Shown: positions 22,497-34,431 of the stretch, one piece after another
How positions within the stretch are numbered: the stretch's first letter is position 1
How the letters are laid out: each line of letters starts with the position of its first letter
NCBI GenBank assembly: GCA_018894105.1
Contig: CM032133.1
Location: 11,980,501 to 12,044,500 of the forward strand
Reading direction: 5' to 3'
Source of the DNA: Jacaranda mimosifolia
Taxonomy: Eukaryota > Streptophyta > Magnoliopsida > Lamiales > Bignoniaceae
Length of the DNA stretch: 64,000 nucleotides
Notes under the pieces: generated by a model
What the model was told of the DNA's origin: nothing
The model's input: the letters and a program-made list of their open reading frames with translations, nothing else
The model's database searches: none
Translations under genes and position numbers: made by a program

Positions 22497-23433
22497 TTAT
22501 GGGTAAAGGAACTTGCACCCTAACCTCTTGAATGCCAACATTACGCAATTCCTCACTCCCACTAGTTTCACCATTTTCAATGAACCTAGCATTTCCAGTC
22601 TCAATGATTTTAATACTATGATTAGGATAATAAAATATATACCCTTGGATTTCTCAGGATATCCAATGAAAAAGCCACTGGTCGTTCTAAAATCCAATTT
22701 CATTTCATGTGGATTATAAATTCTTATTTCCGCTGGACAACCCCAAACACGCAAGTGTTTTAAACTAGGTTTCCGTCCAGTCCACAATTCAAAAGGAGTT
22801 TTGGAAACTGCCTTACTCGGAACCCTATTTAATAAATACATAGTGGTTTTTAAAGCATGCATCCACAATGATAAAGGTAAAGATGAATAACTTAACATAC
22901 TCCTAACCATTTCTAATAAAGTACGATTATGTCTTTCCACTACTCCATTTTGTTTTGGTGTTCGTGGCATGGTGTATTGAGCACAAATGCCACGTCTCTC
23001 AATGAATTTAGCAAATGGACTTGGATTTTGTCTTGATTCATCATATTTTCCATAATATTCACCACCTTTATCAGATCTAATAATTTTCACTTTCTTATCT
23101 AATTGCCTCTCAACTTTGTTAACATAAATTTCAAGAGCATCCACATATTGAGATTTTTTCATGCAATAAATAAACATATCCAAATCGTGAAAAATCATTG
23201 ATAAAGGTGATAAAATATTTTTCTCTATCAAAAGATGGAACATCAAAAGGACCACATATATCGGTATGTATAATTTCAAGAAGTTGTGAGCTTTTTGTGG
23301 CATTTTTCTTAGTAGTGTGTCTTGTAAATTTTCCTTTAATACAATCTATACACACTCCAAGATCAGTGAAATCTAAATTAGGAAGAATTTCATTCTTTAC
23401 TAATCTTTCCATTCTTTCTTTGGATATATGGCC
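22497..23433 (-). pseudogene. Copia integrase
   Basis: 'GHISKERMERLVKNEILPNL' and a C-x2-C zinc part ('CIDCIKGKF') lead into the core, which has one frameshift near 23131-23303. The catalytic Asp and Glu lie in 'IHTDICGPF', 'IRSDKGGEY' and '[10 protein letters not shown]', so all three acidic positions are readable. '[12 protein letters not shown]' and a linker follow, running past 22497 to about 22231 before RT. In the family this enzyme inserts the cDNA into nuclear DNA. Confidence 0.88.
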
Positions 23434-23880
23434 TCAACGTTTATGCCACAAGCAAGCGGATTTCTCGTCCACTAAACTACGTTTAGTTCCAACTTTATGA
23501 TGCAAAGTCATTAAAGTCTCAATAAAATGATTATCAAGCTTAAACTTGTAAAGACCATCACATAAGATTCCAAAACCAATAATGTTATTATTTTTAAATA
23601 AACTAAAAGATCCAAAACCAAAATTAAAAGTAAATCCCGCTTTATCTAATTTTGATATAGAAACTAAATTGCGAGAAAAAGTAGGTACATAAAGAGTTTG
23701 ATACAAATCCAAGTAATGCCCAGTATCTAAAATTAGACAATAAGTGCCAACTCCTTCAACTGGAGCTTTTTGTCTATTTCCCATGTATACAAACTCATTT
23801 TGCTTTATGGTTTGGATCAAAAGGAATCCCTGCATCATATTGGAAATATGAGTAGTAGAACCAAAGTCAAGCCACCAAGT
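23434..23880 (-). pseudogene. Copia protease and pre-integrase
   Basis: Continues in the gag frame. The aspartic protease begins at 'WWLDFGSTTHIS' (Asp at about 23871); the usual D-S/T-G is D-F-G, so the catalytic triad is altered. It is followed by 'VGTYCLILDTG', 'LYVPTFSRNLVSISKL' and the pre-integrase 'CLWHKR' box. A stop follows LWHKR at 23434, where the family normally reads on into LGH. Confidence 0.85.
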
Positions 23881-24783
23881 ATTATAAGGAACTTCAGTAA
23901 AGTTTGATTCAAAACATACAAAAGTATTAATTGGCTTACCTTTCTTTTCAAACCAAGCTTTACATTTTGGGCAATCCTTTTGATAGGGTCTAGTTTTATG
24001 ACAAAAATGACACTTATCATTCTTACGTTCCTTTTTATGGTTAACTTTAGAAGATTCATTCAAGTTGTGCAAAATTTTCTTCTTATTCTTCCCATACTTC
24101 CCTTTCGAACTTTTTTCAACTTCTTGATGCTTTACTAAATGAACATAATGAGACCTTTGATTCTTCAACCTTGTTTCCTCTTGAATAAGCATACTAGCCA
24201 ATTCGTTAATACTCCATTTATCCTTAATGGTGTTATAATTCATTTGAAATGGCCCATATTGATCAAATGGCAAGAAATTTAGAATAAATTGTACCAAAAA
24301 GTACTCATCTACATTCATTCCCAAGGACTTCAATTTTACTGCTAAATTTGTCATTTCAAGAATATGCTCATGCATGGTACGTGAACCGTCAAATTTTATT
24401 GTGGTTAAAGTACTCATTAATGTACTAGTAAGAGATTTATCAGCAGTTTGAGAACACTCTTTCATATGTTTCATAAATTCCTTAGCATTTTCAGTTTTTG
24501 GAAGAGTAGACTTAATGTTGCTCGCTACTGTAGTTCGCATGAACATTAAGCTTAATCTATTTCACCTTTCCCAAACTTTATATAATGCTTTATCTCCATC
24601 ACTGCTTTCATTAGTAGTAACAGCCGGTTTCTCCACTTTGAGTGTCAAATCAAGGTCCAAAACACCTAATTGGAATTGGACTTGTTCACTCCATTCTGAG
24701 AAATTTAATCCATTAAATAAAGGAACAGAAGAAGCATGTGAATTAAGTGATGCGGGAATAGATACTGCAAATAGGAAAAACAT
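23880..24783 (-). pseudogene. Copia gag
   Basis: Gag starts at an ATG at 24783 ('FNGLNFSEWSEQVQFQLG' near the N-terminus) and changes frame near 24550. The main frame (24546 onward) has the capsid core 'FLVQFILNFLPFDQYGPF' and 'INELASMLIQEETRLK', then a basic linker. A zinc knuckle at about 24012-23970 reads C-x2-C-x4-P-x4-C, with Pro in place of the metal-binding His. In the family, gag forms cytoplasmic particles and the knuckle packages RNA. The frameshift and the His loss argue this copy is inactive. Confidence 0.85.
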
Positions 24784-24959
24784 TTAAAGTATAAATAACT
24801 TCAAATTCAAACAAATGATGAAGGCCAACATTACATGCATATCAAAGTTCTCCTTTGGGTGATACTAAAATATGCGACCATAAATCATAATGGTACTAGT
24901 AAAACTATAATTTGGTAATAGAATATATTAATTATACGTATTTGCTATCTTTGGATATG

Positions 24960-24964
24960 TAAAC
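24960..24964. repeat. TSD TAAAC, left copy
   Basis: Five-base duplication flanking the nested gypsy element; the matching copy is 33245-33249. It falls in the copia leader. Confidence 0.9.
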
Positions 24965-27857
24965 TGTAACACCCCTGAAATTCGATATTTCGATAATAAT
25001 GAAACAAAGGCTTAATTGCAAGGAAGTTGAAAGTTTTGGGGTAAAAAATTCAATTAGACAAGACCTAATTAGATCACATTCTAAAGCTTTTGGGGCTAAA
25101 CTGCAAATTCTAAGGACTTGATTGCACACAAATGGGAAAATTTTGAGGTTTGCATAGAAGGGCCTAAGTCTGCGGGGTCAGAAGTGGAATTCTTCAAACT
25201 TAAGGGCCGAATGGAGGTTGCTTAAACCTTGGGGCCCAAATTGAAATTGGAGAAAAATCAATTTTAAACACCAAACAGGCAGCAACATCTTCATTTCCTT
25301 TTTCTTCTTCTTTTTCTCTTCTTCCTCGTTCTTTTTTCTTTCTCCTTTTCTCCTTCACCGGGAACCACCACCGGCGGCCATTCTTCCTCCAAACTAACCA
25401 CCCAAATCAACTCCCCTCACCACAACACTCTACCTGCACCCCCACATGTGACGAAAGACTTCCGGAACCGAGCAATGAAGAACGGCCGAAACACTATCTC
25501 ACGGCGAGCAATTGGGTCACTCACTTTTCGGCGTCAAATGAAGTATCTAATGGGTGGTTTACCTAGTACTCGATGAGGGGAACAAGGTGGTAGCACTGCA
25601 TGGTGGAGATACGCGGTGGAGACAGCAGAAAATCGACGGCGAAGCTTTAAATCGTGAAGGCTTCGAGACGGGTTTTGAAGGGTTTTTCGGCAACTATTTC
25701 GAAAACCAAGGGTACCATTGGAAAGCTCTCGGTGAGAGGATTCTCCGGGTGCTTCCATCTCACTTTCCGACGATGGTGGACGGCGACGGTAGAGAGGCAG
25801 TTTCACCTCCTCAATGCAATGAATGCACTTGTGTTATCGGTTTGTGGTTTTGATACTCTGATAGCAAGTTTGGCATTTGGATTTAGTTGTACCTTTAATA
25901 GATATGTTGCATGTGTTGTACCTTTCCTAATTTAGCATTATACCTTACCAAGAATAGGAATTTGGAAAGAGATGATATGTTTATATACCGTATGTTGATC
26001 CCTATGCAAGGAGTATGGAATAAGTGGACCCAGACTTATGAAATGCCAAAACTTGGATTTAAAATAGGATTAAGGATTATATTATAAGATCAAATGGCAT
26101 TTGATTAGGAATTGATTATGTAAGGATTAAGCATATTGTGTGACTTAGGATTTTGACCATGAACCTGAAATAAGAATGAGATACCGTATTAATCGATAAA
26201 TTAGTGATTCTGGATTATTAATGGTATAATTGTGATTAATAAGATTTAGTATGGATTTTGATTGTAAATATTACCTTAGGTAACGATGAAGTGGGTCCCA
26301 CGGACCAATAGGCTGTTGCCTGTGATAGCACTTCTGACACTACAAGAGGTGAGGTTCTCCCCCTTTGGGTTATATCTCGATTACAACTATTTGTTAATTG
26401 TTAAACCTTGTGAGGTTCTCCTATTCTAGGTTATTGTTTCGATTATAGCTATTTGTTAATTGTTGAATCCTGTGAGGGTCTCCCACTTTGGGTTATTATT
26501 TTTGGTTACAGCTATTCGTTAATTGTTGAACCCCTGTGCGGGTCTACCATTTTGGCCTTGATATATCTATCTGTTCTTGTGGCATAACCCCTGTGAGGGT
26601 TTAATTTGCTTGATTGTACCTGCTCGTAAATTGCTTGATTCACACTTGTTGTACTTGATTCGTATTTGCTCGGTACTTGTTATTGACTTGTATACCCCTA
26701 TGAGGGTTTGCACTTGTTTCAGTCGTTCTTGCTCATTCTTGTTCGTTTTGGCGCCCAGAACTCTTGTCTGTCGTGTCTGGTACTTGTTTGATCGTACTTG
26801 CTTGTTCATGCTTGAATCGTTATCAGATACCTTACCGGCATACTCGCTTGTTGTATCCTGATATCTAGCCAGTTGGCTTGTATGTACTTGATTGGTACTT
26901 GTTGTACTTGTTTGGAGATTGTGCTTGGGCCGAGTGCCAATCCTACGAGGAATGATGGGATACTTGGGACATACCTTGCAGTCCGCCTAGGTATCCAGGG
27001 TACGCTATACAGTCTGTATAGGTATTCGTGGTACGCTAAGCAGTCCGCTTAGGTATTTGCTATGCGCCATACAGTCCGTATGGGCACACCAATTGTATGC
27101 CAAGCTATCACGCTATGAAAGTACTTGTTTGATTGGTATAAGGTGATCTGATATGCATGTCTTAACTCGTTTCATTGGAATGCATACTTATTAAGGATTT
27201 GCTTGCTCGTGTACTCATTTCTATTTGCTTGTGAACTGCTCTTGGAGCAATAAGGATGGTGTGGTTCCTGGTCTAGTTTAGGCTGTTGTCCGGCCTGAAT
27301 GAGTTAGCGGTGATACCTCCCGTAGTAACTTAGTTAAGCTGGCCAATGGCGATACCTCCCATAGTAAAGCAGTTGAGTTGGCCGCATCGTTCGAGTCGAC
27401 AGTCACAACCCTCGAGCTAATACCTATTGAAAGTCTTGAATTTGACAACGCTTGTTTTTCGAACTTAGTGATGCTTGTATTCTGAAATGTACCCTCACTA
27501 AGTCCTTTGGACTTACCCCCCCTCCCCTGTGTTATTCATGTTTCTCAGACAGGTTTAAGAGAAGGATATGGACTCCTGATTTGGGCTGGAGAAATACTTT
27601 TGTAATAGAATAGGTGCTTGTGTATGTCAAGACTGATGTGAAGGACTTTAGGTCTGTATATGTTATATTAGATATAAGAAGCTGAATCAGGGAACGTCTT
27701 TAAGTGATTGTCGTGTTAATTAAGTTTGAAATTTCTACTGCTTCTGATCAGTTAAGTTGAAATGTTTTGGGCCTATTGATTGTATGATGAATTGAGATTT
27801 AAGTTTGAATTGGAGTGGTGTCTCAGCTTAGGTGCTATCTCGAGATGGGGCGCTACA
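24965..27857 (+). repeat. 5' LTR of nested gypsy (2,893 bp)
   Basis: Starts TGTAACACCCCTGAAATTCG and ends GGGGCGCTACA. It contains repeated 'CTGTGAGGGTCTCCCACTTT'-type words (26340-26720) and a pyrimidine-rich tract (25290-25360). Homologous throughout to 30154-33244, but lacks the approximately 105-bp duplication of the 3' copy. Open frames inside it (for example 25554-25853) recur in the other LTR but show no domain. Confidence 0.93.
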
Positions 27858-27859
27858 GG

Positions 27860-27871
27860 TGGTATCAGAGC
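27860..27871 (+). promoter_or_regulatory. Gypsy primer-binding site
   Basis: TGGTATCAGAGC two bases after the 5' LTR, matching the complement of the initiator methionine tRNA 3' end. Confidence 0.92.
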
Positions 27872-28356
27872 TTAGGTTGTGATGACTTAGGTTCTCATGG
27901 GAATGAATGATTGTTCTGACTGAATTTGATTGGCCTGCTAGAGATTTAACTTGAATTAGGAGATATCCAGGCGGTAAGTACTTGGGTTAAGGAAAGCCTG
28001 AATGACACTAGGACATGATCCTTGGATATGAAATTCTCGGTATGTGGTTTTGGAATATTAAGATGAAGTTGATGGGTTGAGATCAGTGAGATGAGTTGTG
28101 TACGGAAAGATGATTGACAAGTATAGGAAGGGGTGGAACCAGAATACAAAAAAGTGTAGAATATTCAAAGGAAGTTTATGGAATCCTTTTGCTTATTCTA
28201 GAATGATTAAGATTTACGTATCTATGAGTTTGATTTTATCTCATATGATTATTTATTCTTCTCTTATTTTGAAAGCTTGAGAAGTTCGAAAGAATTAGAG
28301 ATAATTGAGGTATTGGTTTCTTTTTCTATCAGTGAGCTCAGACTTAAGAATACATG

Positions 28357-29500
28357 GAAGATATCAGACATGCAATGGCTTCATATAGAAGTGATGAGAT
28401 AACCTCTCCATCGAAAACAAGTCGTAGAGGGAGGCCAGGGTAGACGGGCCACCGATCAATAGGCTCCTAGGCGAAAAACACCTGCCCACCTACGACCGAT
28501 ACCTGACAAAGAAGTTTCAGAAACTCCTCCGATGAACCAACCTGTTATAGATCCTCTGGCAGGACCTGTTCATCGAGAAAGATAAAGGCATAGGCAACCT
28601 GATCATCAACCAACAGATAGAGCAGGGGTGGCAGAAGCAGTTACAGAAGACCGAGCCCTAGAACGGTTTCTATGATTTCAGCCCCTGAAATTCTATGGTG
28701 AGCCGGATGACCATAAAGCAGATGAATGGGTGGAAGACTTAGAGAACATATTCGGGACCTTGGGTTACCCGGATGAGCAAAGGGTGCATTTTGCCACGTT
28801 CCTCTTAATGAAGTCTGCAAGGAACTGGTGGAGAATGATCGACGTAGATGGATAGCTGTGGCAACCCCCAGAACCTGGGAGAACTTTACTGAGGAGTTTA
28901 AGGACAAATATATGCCCCTAATAGCTAAGCAAGCAAGAGAAATGGAGCTTATGGATCTGGTTCAAGGAAACCGGTCTGTTAGTGAATATGAGGCTATCTT
29001 TAGCAAACTCCTACAATATACCCCCTATGTACAGAAAAATGAGGTCTTGCAAACTCGAAGGTTCATACAGGGGCTACAGACAGAACTGAGGCGGGATTTG
29101 GCCACATGGGACCTACAGAGTTTCAACATAGCTGTAAGCAAGGCATTATAGCTAGAAGCAGAGCTTCATGAGATCAGAAAAATTAAGGCAAGGGGCGAAA
29201 AGGAAGATCACGCCTTGAGGAGCAGAATAGCACTGGAGAAAAACAACGAAGGTTACAGGTTGAAAACGCTACTTCTCAAGCCCATCAGATTGATGAGATA
29301 GTAATTCTGACTCAAGAAAGCCCACAAAAGAAATGTGAACTCTATGGATCACGTGGCCATGAGAAGTCAGGATGCTGGAGAAAGCAAGGCAGATACTGGG
29401 ACTGTGGTAGTGATCAACACTACTTGAAGAATTGCCCCAATAGGAAAGGTCCAGCATCAGCAGGAAAAGGGAAACAAGTGGCTGAAGGTTCTAGCTGAGT
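28357..29500 (+). pseudogene. Gypsy gag relic
   Basis: A gag frame with internal stops. 'PLKFYGEPDDHKADEWVEDL' and 'HFATFLLMKSARNWWRM' (about 28680-28840) form the capsid core. 'TWENFTEEFKDKYMPLIAKQ', 'VSEYEAIFSKLLQYTPYV' and 'RRFIQGLQTELRRDLATWDL' (28870-29120) follow. At 29330-29440 there are two zinc-knuckle-like stretches, each lacking its expected leading or second Cys ('CELYGSRGHEKSGC' and 'YWDCGSDQHYLKNC'). Stops near 28670, 28855 and 29150 and frame shifts prevent an intact protein. A basic tail ends near 29500 and no protease follows. Confidence 0.85.
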
Positions 29501-29919
29501 TCTTGGATGTCAAAGGAAAGTCGGATATGACATATTTTGGCCTCATAACCTAGACGGAGTTTGAGGAATAGTAGGCGTATGGGTTATGTATATACTTTGT
29601 ATGTTTAAGTTTTTATGAATCTGTATTTAGTTGCTTTGGAATGTATGATAAGTTATGACCTCTAGTATGTTAAGTTTGAACTTGACCACTCTTTAATGTA
29701 AATAATATGTAAGTATCAACTTGTGATGTTGTTAATTGTTTGTTGCTATAATGGTTGTATGGTCTTTTAGATAAGAGCATGCACTTTGTCAGAACTGAAA
29801 TAGATTTTAAGTATTGAGTTGACCTGCGATTAAAAGGACTTGAATATGAGATAGCATGATGGATGGAAATTTTGGGAGGTTCTAGAGATCCCAGTCTAAT
29901 ACCAAAATCAAGGTGTTTT
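29501..29919 (+). other. Gypsy interior, no gene recognised
   Basis: AT-rich text between the gag end and the integrase remnant. It carries no readable pol motif and probably spans the pol deletion. Confidence 0.5.
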
Positions 29920-30090
29920 CTGTTCCGTAAGAAGATTATGTGTGCCGGAAGAAAGATTGCTAGATGAGGCACACAAGTCAAGATACGATGCATCTGAGAA
30001 GCACAGAGAGGTATTGAGACTTGAAGAAACAATCCTGGCATAATGTAATGGAGAAAGAATGTAGATCGACAGACTGAATCTACTCATTTT
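29920..30090 (+). pseudogene. Integrase N-terminal remnant
   Basis: The plus-strand frame reads 'RLCVPEERLLDEAHKSRYDA', equivalent to the GRLCVP...EAH region just before the HHCC zinc domain of gypsy integrase. It decays after about 30 residues. It shows that pol was removed by deletion rather than never present. Confidence 0.6.
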
Positions 30091-30140
30091 CTGTCAGTCG
30101 GAACAGTACTCGAATGAGAATTTAGGGGCCAGATTCTTTT

Positions 30141-30153
30141 AAGGAGGGGAGTC
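30141..30153 (+). promoter_or_regulatory. Gypsy polypurine tract
   Basis: AAGGAGGGGAGTC directly before the 3' LTR TGTAACACC. Confidence 0.88.
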
Positions 30154-33100
30154 TGTAACACCCTTGAAAATTGATATTTCGATAATAATGAAACAAAGGC
30201 TTAATTGCAAGGAAGTTGGAAGCTTTGGGGTAAAAAATGCAATTAGACAAGACCTAATTGGATCACATTCTAAAGCTTTTAGGGCTAAACTGCAAATTCT
30301 AAGGACTTGATTGCACAAATGGGAAAATTTTGAGGTTTGCATGGAAGGGCCTAAGTCTGCGGGGTCAGAAGTGGAATTATTCAAACTTAAGGGCTGGATG
30401 GAGGTTGCTTAAACCTTTGGGAACAAATTCCAATTTGAGAAAAATCAATTTTAAACACCAAACAGGCAGCAACATCTTCATTTCCTTTTTCTTCTTCTTT
30501 TTCTCTTTTTCCTCATTCATTTTTCTTTCTCCTTTTCTCCTTCATCGTGAACCACCACCGCTGACCATTCTTCCTCCAAACCAGCTCCCCTCATCACCAG
30601 CACTCCACCTGCACCCCCACACGAGGCAGAATACCGCTGGAACCGAGTAATAGAGAATGGCCGAAACACCATCTCACGGTGCGCAACTGGGTCACTCACT
30701 TTTCGACGTCAAATGGAGCATCTAAGGGGTGGTTTAGCTAGTACTCGATGAGGGGAACAAGGTGGTAGCACTGCATAGCGGAGATACGTGGCAGGGACAG
30801 CGAAAAATCGGCGGCGAAGCTTTGAATCGTGAAAGCTTTGGGACGGGTTTTGAGGGGTTTTCCGATAGCTATTTCGGAAACCAAGGCTACCGTTGGAAAG
30901 CTCTCGGTGAGAGGATTCTCCGGGTGGTGCCATCTCATTTTTCGGCGACAGTGGACGGCGGCGGCGCCGCGGTGGCGAAGAGGCAGTTTCACCTCATCGA
31001 CGCAACGAATGTACCTGTGTTATCGATTTGTGGTTTTGATACTCCGGTGGCAAGTTTTGGCATTTGGATTTAGTTGTGCCTTTAATATATATGTTGCATG
31101 TGTTGTACCTTTCCTAATTTAGCATTATACCTTACCAAGAATAGGAATTTGGAAAGAGATGGTATGTTTATATACCGTATGTTGATCCCTATGCAAGGAG
31201 TATGGAATAAGTGGACCCGGACTTATGAATGCCAAAACTTGGATTTAAAATAGTATTAAGGATTATATTATAAGATCAAATGGCATTTGATTAGGAATTG
31301 ATTATGTAAGGATTAACCATATTGTGTGATTTAGGATTTTGAACATGACCTTGAAATAAGAATGAGATACCGTATAAATCGATAAATTAGTGATTCTAGA
31401 TTAGTAATGGTATAATTGTGATTAATAAGATTTAGTATGGATTTTGATTGTAAATATTACCTTTTGGTTAGGTGACGACGAAGTGGGTCCCATGGACCAA
31501 TAGGCTGTTGCCTGTGATAGCACTTCTGACACTACAAGAGGTGAGGTTCTCCCCCTTTGGGTTATTGTTTCGATTACAGCTATTCATTAATTGTTGAACC
31601 TTGTGAGGTTCTCCCACTCTAGGTTATTGTTTCGATTACAGCTATTCGTTAATTATTGAATCCTGTGAGGGTCTCCCACTTTGACTTATTATTTTTGGTT
31701 ACAGCTATTCGTTAATTGTTGAACCCCTGCGTGGGTCTGCCATTTTGGCCTTGATATATCTATCTGTTCTTGTGGCATAACCCCTGTGAGGGTTTAATTT
31801 GCTTGATTGTACCTGCTCGTAAATTGCTTGATTCACACTTGTTGTACTTGATTTGTACTTGCTCGTTACTTGTTATTAACTTGTATACCCCTGTGAGGGT
31901 TCGTACTTATTTCAATCGTTCTTGCTCGTTCTTATTCGTTCTGGCGCCCAGAACTCTTGTCTCTCGTGTCTGGTACATGTTTGATCGTACTTGCTTGTTC
32001 CTGCTTGAATCGTTATCAGATGCCGTGCCGGCATACTCGCTTGTTGTATCCTGATATCTAGCCAGTTGGCTTGTATGTACTTGATTGGTACTTGTTGTAC
32101 TTGTTTAGAGATTTTACTTGGGCTGAGGGCCAATCCTACGCGGAATGCTGGGATACTTGGGACAGGCCTTGCAGTCCGCCTGGGTGTCTAGGGTATGCTA
32201 AGCAGTCCGCTTAGGTATCTGCTATGCGCCATACAGTCCGTATATGGGCACACCAATTGTATGCCAAGCTATCATGCTATGAAAGTACTTGTTTGATTGG
32301 TATAAGGTGATCTGATATGCGTGTCTTAACTCGTTTTGTTGGAATGCATATTTTGTAAGGGTTTGCTTGATCATACTCATTTCTACTTGCTTATGAACTG
32401 CTCTTGGAGCAATAAGGATGGTGTGGTTCCTAGTCTAGTTTGGGCTGTTGTCCAGGCTGAATGAGTTAGCGGTGATACTTCCTGTAGTAAATCGGTTGAG
32501 CTGGCCGATGGTGATACCTCCCATAGTAAAGCGGTTGAGTTAGCCGCACCGTTCGAGTCGACAATCACAACCCCCGAGCTAGTACCTACTGAAAGTCTTG
32601 AATTTGACAACTCTTGTTTACCGAACTTGTTAATGCTTGTATTCTAAATTGTACCTCTTTACTTGTTAAATTCTGATCTGTTGAGTTGATTCTTGCTCGA
32701 CAAATCCCTATTACTTATGGTTATTATTATGCCTCACTAAGTCCTTTGGTCTTACCCTCCCGTTTACTTGTTAAATTTCGATCTGTTGAGTTGATTCTTG
32801 CTGGACAAATCCCTATTACTTATGGTTATTATTATCCCTCACTAAGTCCTTTGGACTTACCCTCCCGTGTTATTCATGCTTCTCAAACAGGTTTAAGAGA
32901 AGGATATGGACTCTTGATTTGGGCTGGAGAAATACTTTTGTAATAGAATAGGTGCTTGTGTATGTTATTGAGCTGTTTTGAATGTTAAACTTTGGTTTTG
33001 AGACGATGATATGTCAAGATTGATGTGAAGGACTTTAGGTCTGTATATGATATGTTAGATATAAGAAGCTGAATCAGGGAACGTCTTTAAGTGATTGTCG

Positions 33101-33244
33101 TGTTAATTAAGTTTGAAATTTCCGCTGCTTCTGATCAGTTAAGTTGAAATATTTTGCGCCTATTGATTGTATGATGAATTGATATTTAAGTTTGAATTGG
33201 AGTGGTGCCTCAGCTTAGGTGCTATCCCAAGATGGGGCGCTACA
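30154..33244 (+). repeat. 3' LTR of nested gypsy (3,091 bp)
   Basis: Starts TGTAACACCCTTGAAAATTG after the polypurine tract and ends GGGGCGCTACA at 33244. It is longer than the 5' LTR mainly through a tandem pair at 32658-32762 and 32763-32867, plus a short insert near 32965-33010. Confidence 0.93.
32658..32867 (+). repeat. 105-bp tandem duplication in the 3' LTR
   Basis: Two adjacent copies beginning 'TTACTTGTTAAATT' and ending 'TTACCCTCCCGT', differing at a few bases. The corresponding place in the 5' LTR (about 27482-27530) keeps only the final 'CCTCACTAAGTCCTTTGG' part. Confidence 0.9.
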
Positions 33245-33249
33245 TAAAC
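33245..33249. repeat. TSD TAAAC, right copy
   Basis: Duplicate of 24960-24964; the copia leader resumes at 33250. Confidence 0.9.
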
Positions 33250-33916
33250 GAAGCTTAATATAACATATCAATTACCAACAATTATATTCATAAATTATAT
33301 GAACAATTAATCAAATTTGGGTGATTACGGAATTGCCTTATAATAATGAATTCAATTACCTATTACCATACAACATAATGTCATCTACTGTATCAATTTA
33401 ATAGGTAATTCAATTTAATTTTACAACCTAAAATTTATTATACATAAGATTTGGTCAATTTGGTGGCGAACAAATCATTAAGAATGTAGAATATTCAAGT
33501 TGTAAAATATTTAATTACAAATACAATAACTTTAATAATTTGTAATTAATTACACATGCTACATAACAATATATGTAAAATACATATCCAAATGTCCAAA
33601 ATATATATACATGTAATCACAAACATTAAACAAATATACATATGCATGCTAACTTATTGCTAAACAATAAATAGGCAATTGTTGTGTGTATATATAATAT
33701 AATGGACACTCTTAATTTTAAATGGCCATTAACATAAAAATAAAATTTAATCTTTGAAAATTAAAATAAATTCCTTTATTTTCATGAAAGGAATATAAGT
33801 GGAAGAAAACACAATCCACAAGGGATAGAAAACATTAATTATAACTACTATTTCCCATAAAAAAAATAATATAACATAAACATAATCAGTGGAAAAACAT
33901 GAGTTATTAAACAACT
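33250..33916 (-). other. Copia 5' leader
   Basis: AT-rich untranslated region between the PBS and the nested insertion. The rest of the leader lies at 24959-24784 on the far side of the insertion. No gene is visible. Confidence 0.7.
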
Positions 33917-33929
33917 GGCTCCGATACCA
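33917..33929 (-). promoter_or_regulatory. Copia primer-binding site
   Basis: Minus-strand TGGTATCGGAGCC two bases inside the 5' LTR. It differs by one base from TGGTATCAGAGCC, complementary to the 3' end of initiator methionine tRNA. Confidence 0.85.
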
Positions 33930-33931
33930 CA

Positions 33932-34426
33932 TGCAAACATTAAATCATATTTAATGTATAAACATTAGCGGAAATTTATTACACCAAAAATCTATAACTG
34001 CATGTTTTTCACACATAAATATATATATATAGGAAGTGGATGTACTTTCTCCATGAACATAAAATTTATAGACACCAACGCTTGATTTCTTGAGTGAATA
34101 GGATATTGATTTCTCTCTCTAATCCCTTTTCTTTAATGCACAATTTTGACGGATGAAATGTACAAGTATCTTATAGGGTGGAGAGAGGAGCATAATCCTT
34201 ATTTATAGAGTATGAGAGGGTGTCTCCATCAAACAAAACTCCACATTATAACTCTTAATCAATAATTATAATTTTATCTGTAAATAGTCATAACTACACA
34301 TTATTAAATGGTATGTAACCATAAGTTACAACTCTTCCATAAATAACCGATGAGATTTAATTATTTCTATAATTATTAAATCATAAACTAATTAATAATA
34401 TCACATGGAACATAATTATTCTTACA
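33932..34426 (-). repeat. 5' LTR of the copia element (495 bp)
   Basis: Minus-strand TGTAAGAATAATTATG... at 34426 to ...AATGTTTGCA at 33932, with TG...CA ends. It carries a 'TATAAATAAGGAT' TATA-type box at about 34196-34208. It aligns along its length with 19862-20353. Confidence 0.92.
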
Positions 34427-34431
34427 GAATC
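34427..34431. repeat. TSD GAATC, right copy
   Basis: Duplicate of 19857-19861; the interrupted chromovirus LTR resumes here. Confidence 0.85.

Larger units (their letters stand above)
24965..33244 (+). mobile_element. Non-autonomous Ty3/gypsy retrotransposon with very long LTRs
   Basis: An 8.28-kb element with LTRs of 2,893 and 3,091 bp, TG...CA ends, a perfect TAAAC TSD, an initiator-Met PBS and a polypurine tract. The 2.3-kb interior has a gag relic and a scrap of the integrase N-terminal region; protease, RT, RNase H and most of integrase are deleted. It is younger than the copia element it interrupts. Related LTR sequence lies at 1560-3740. Confidence 0.93.
19862..34426 (-). mobile_element. 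Complete-length Ty1/copia retrotransposon, split by a nested gypsy element
   Basis: Minus-strand element with 495-bp and 492-bp LTRs, a Met-initiator-type PBS, gag, protease, integrase, RT and RNase H in copia order, a polypurine tract and a perfect TSD GAATC. Removing the nested element (24965-33244 plus one TSD) gives about 6.28 kb. The coding region has stops, frameshifts and altered catalytic motifs, so it is probably not autonomous. It is inserted in a chromovirus LTR. Confidence 0.92.

Noticed and set aside
25554..25935. Host protein genes in the LTRs (99- and 93-codon frames, repeated at 30762-31122)
   Set aside because: They lie wholly inside the two LTRs, overlap one another in different frames and show no domain. 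The duplication is explained by the LTR pair.
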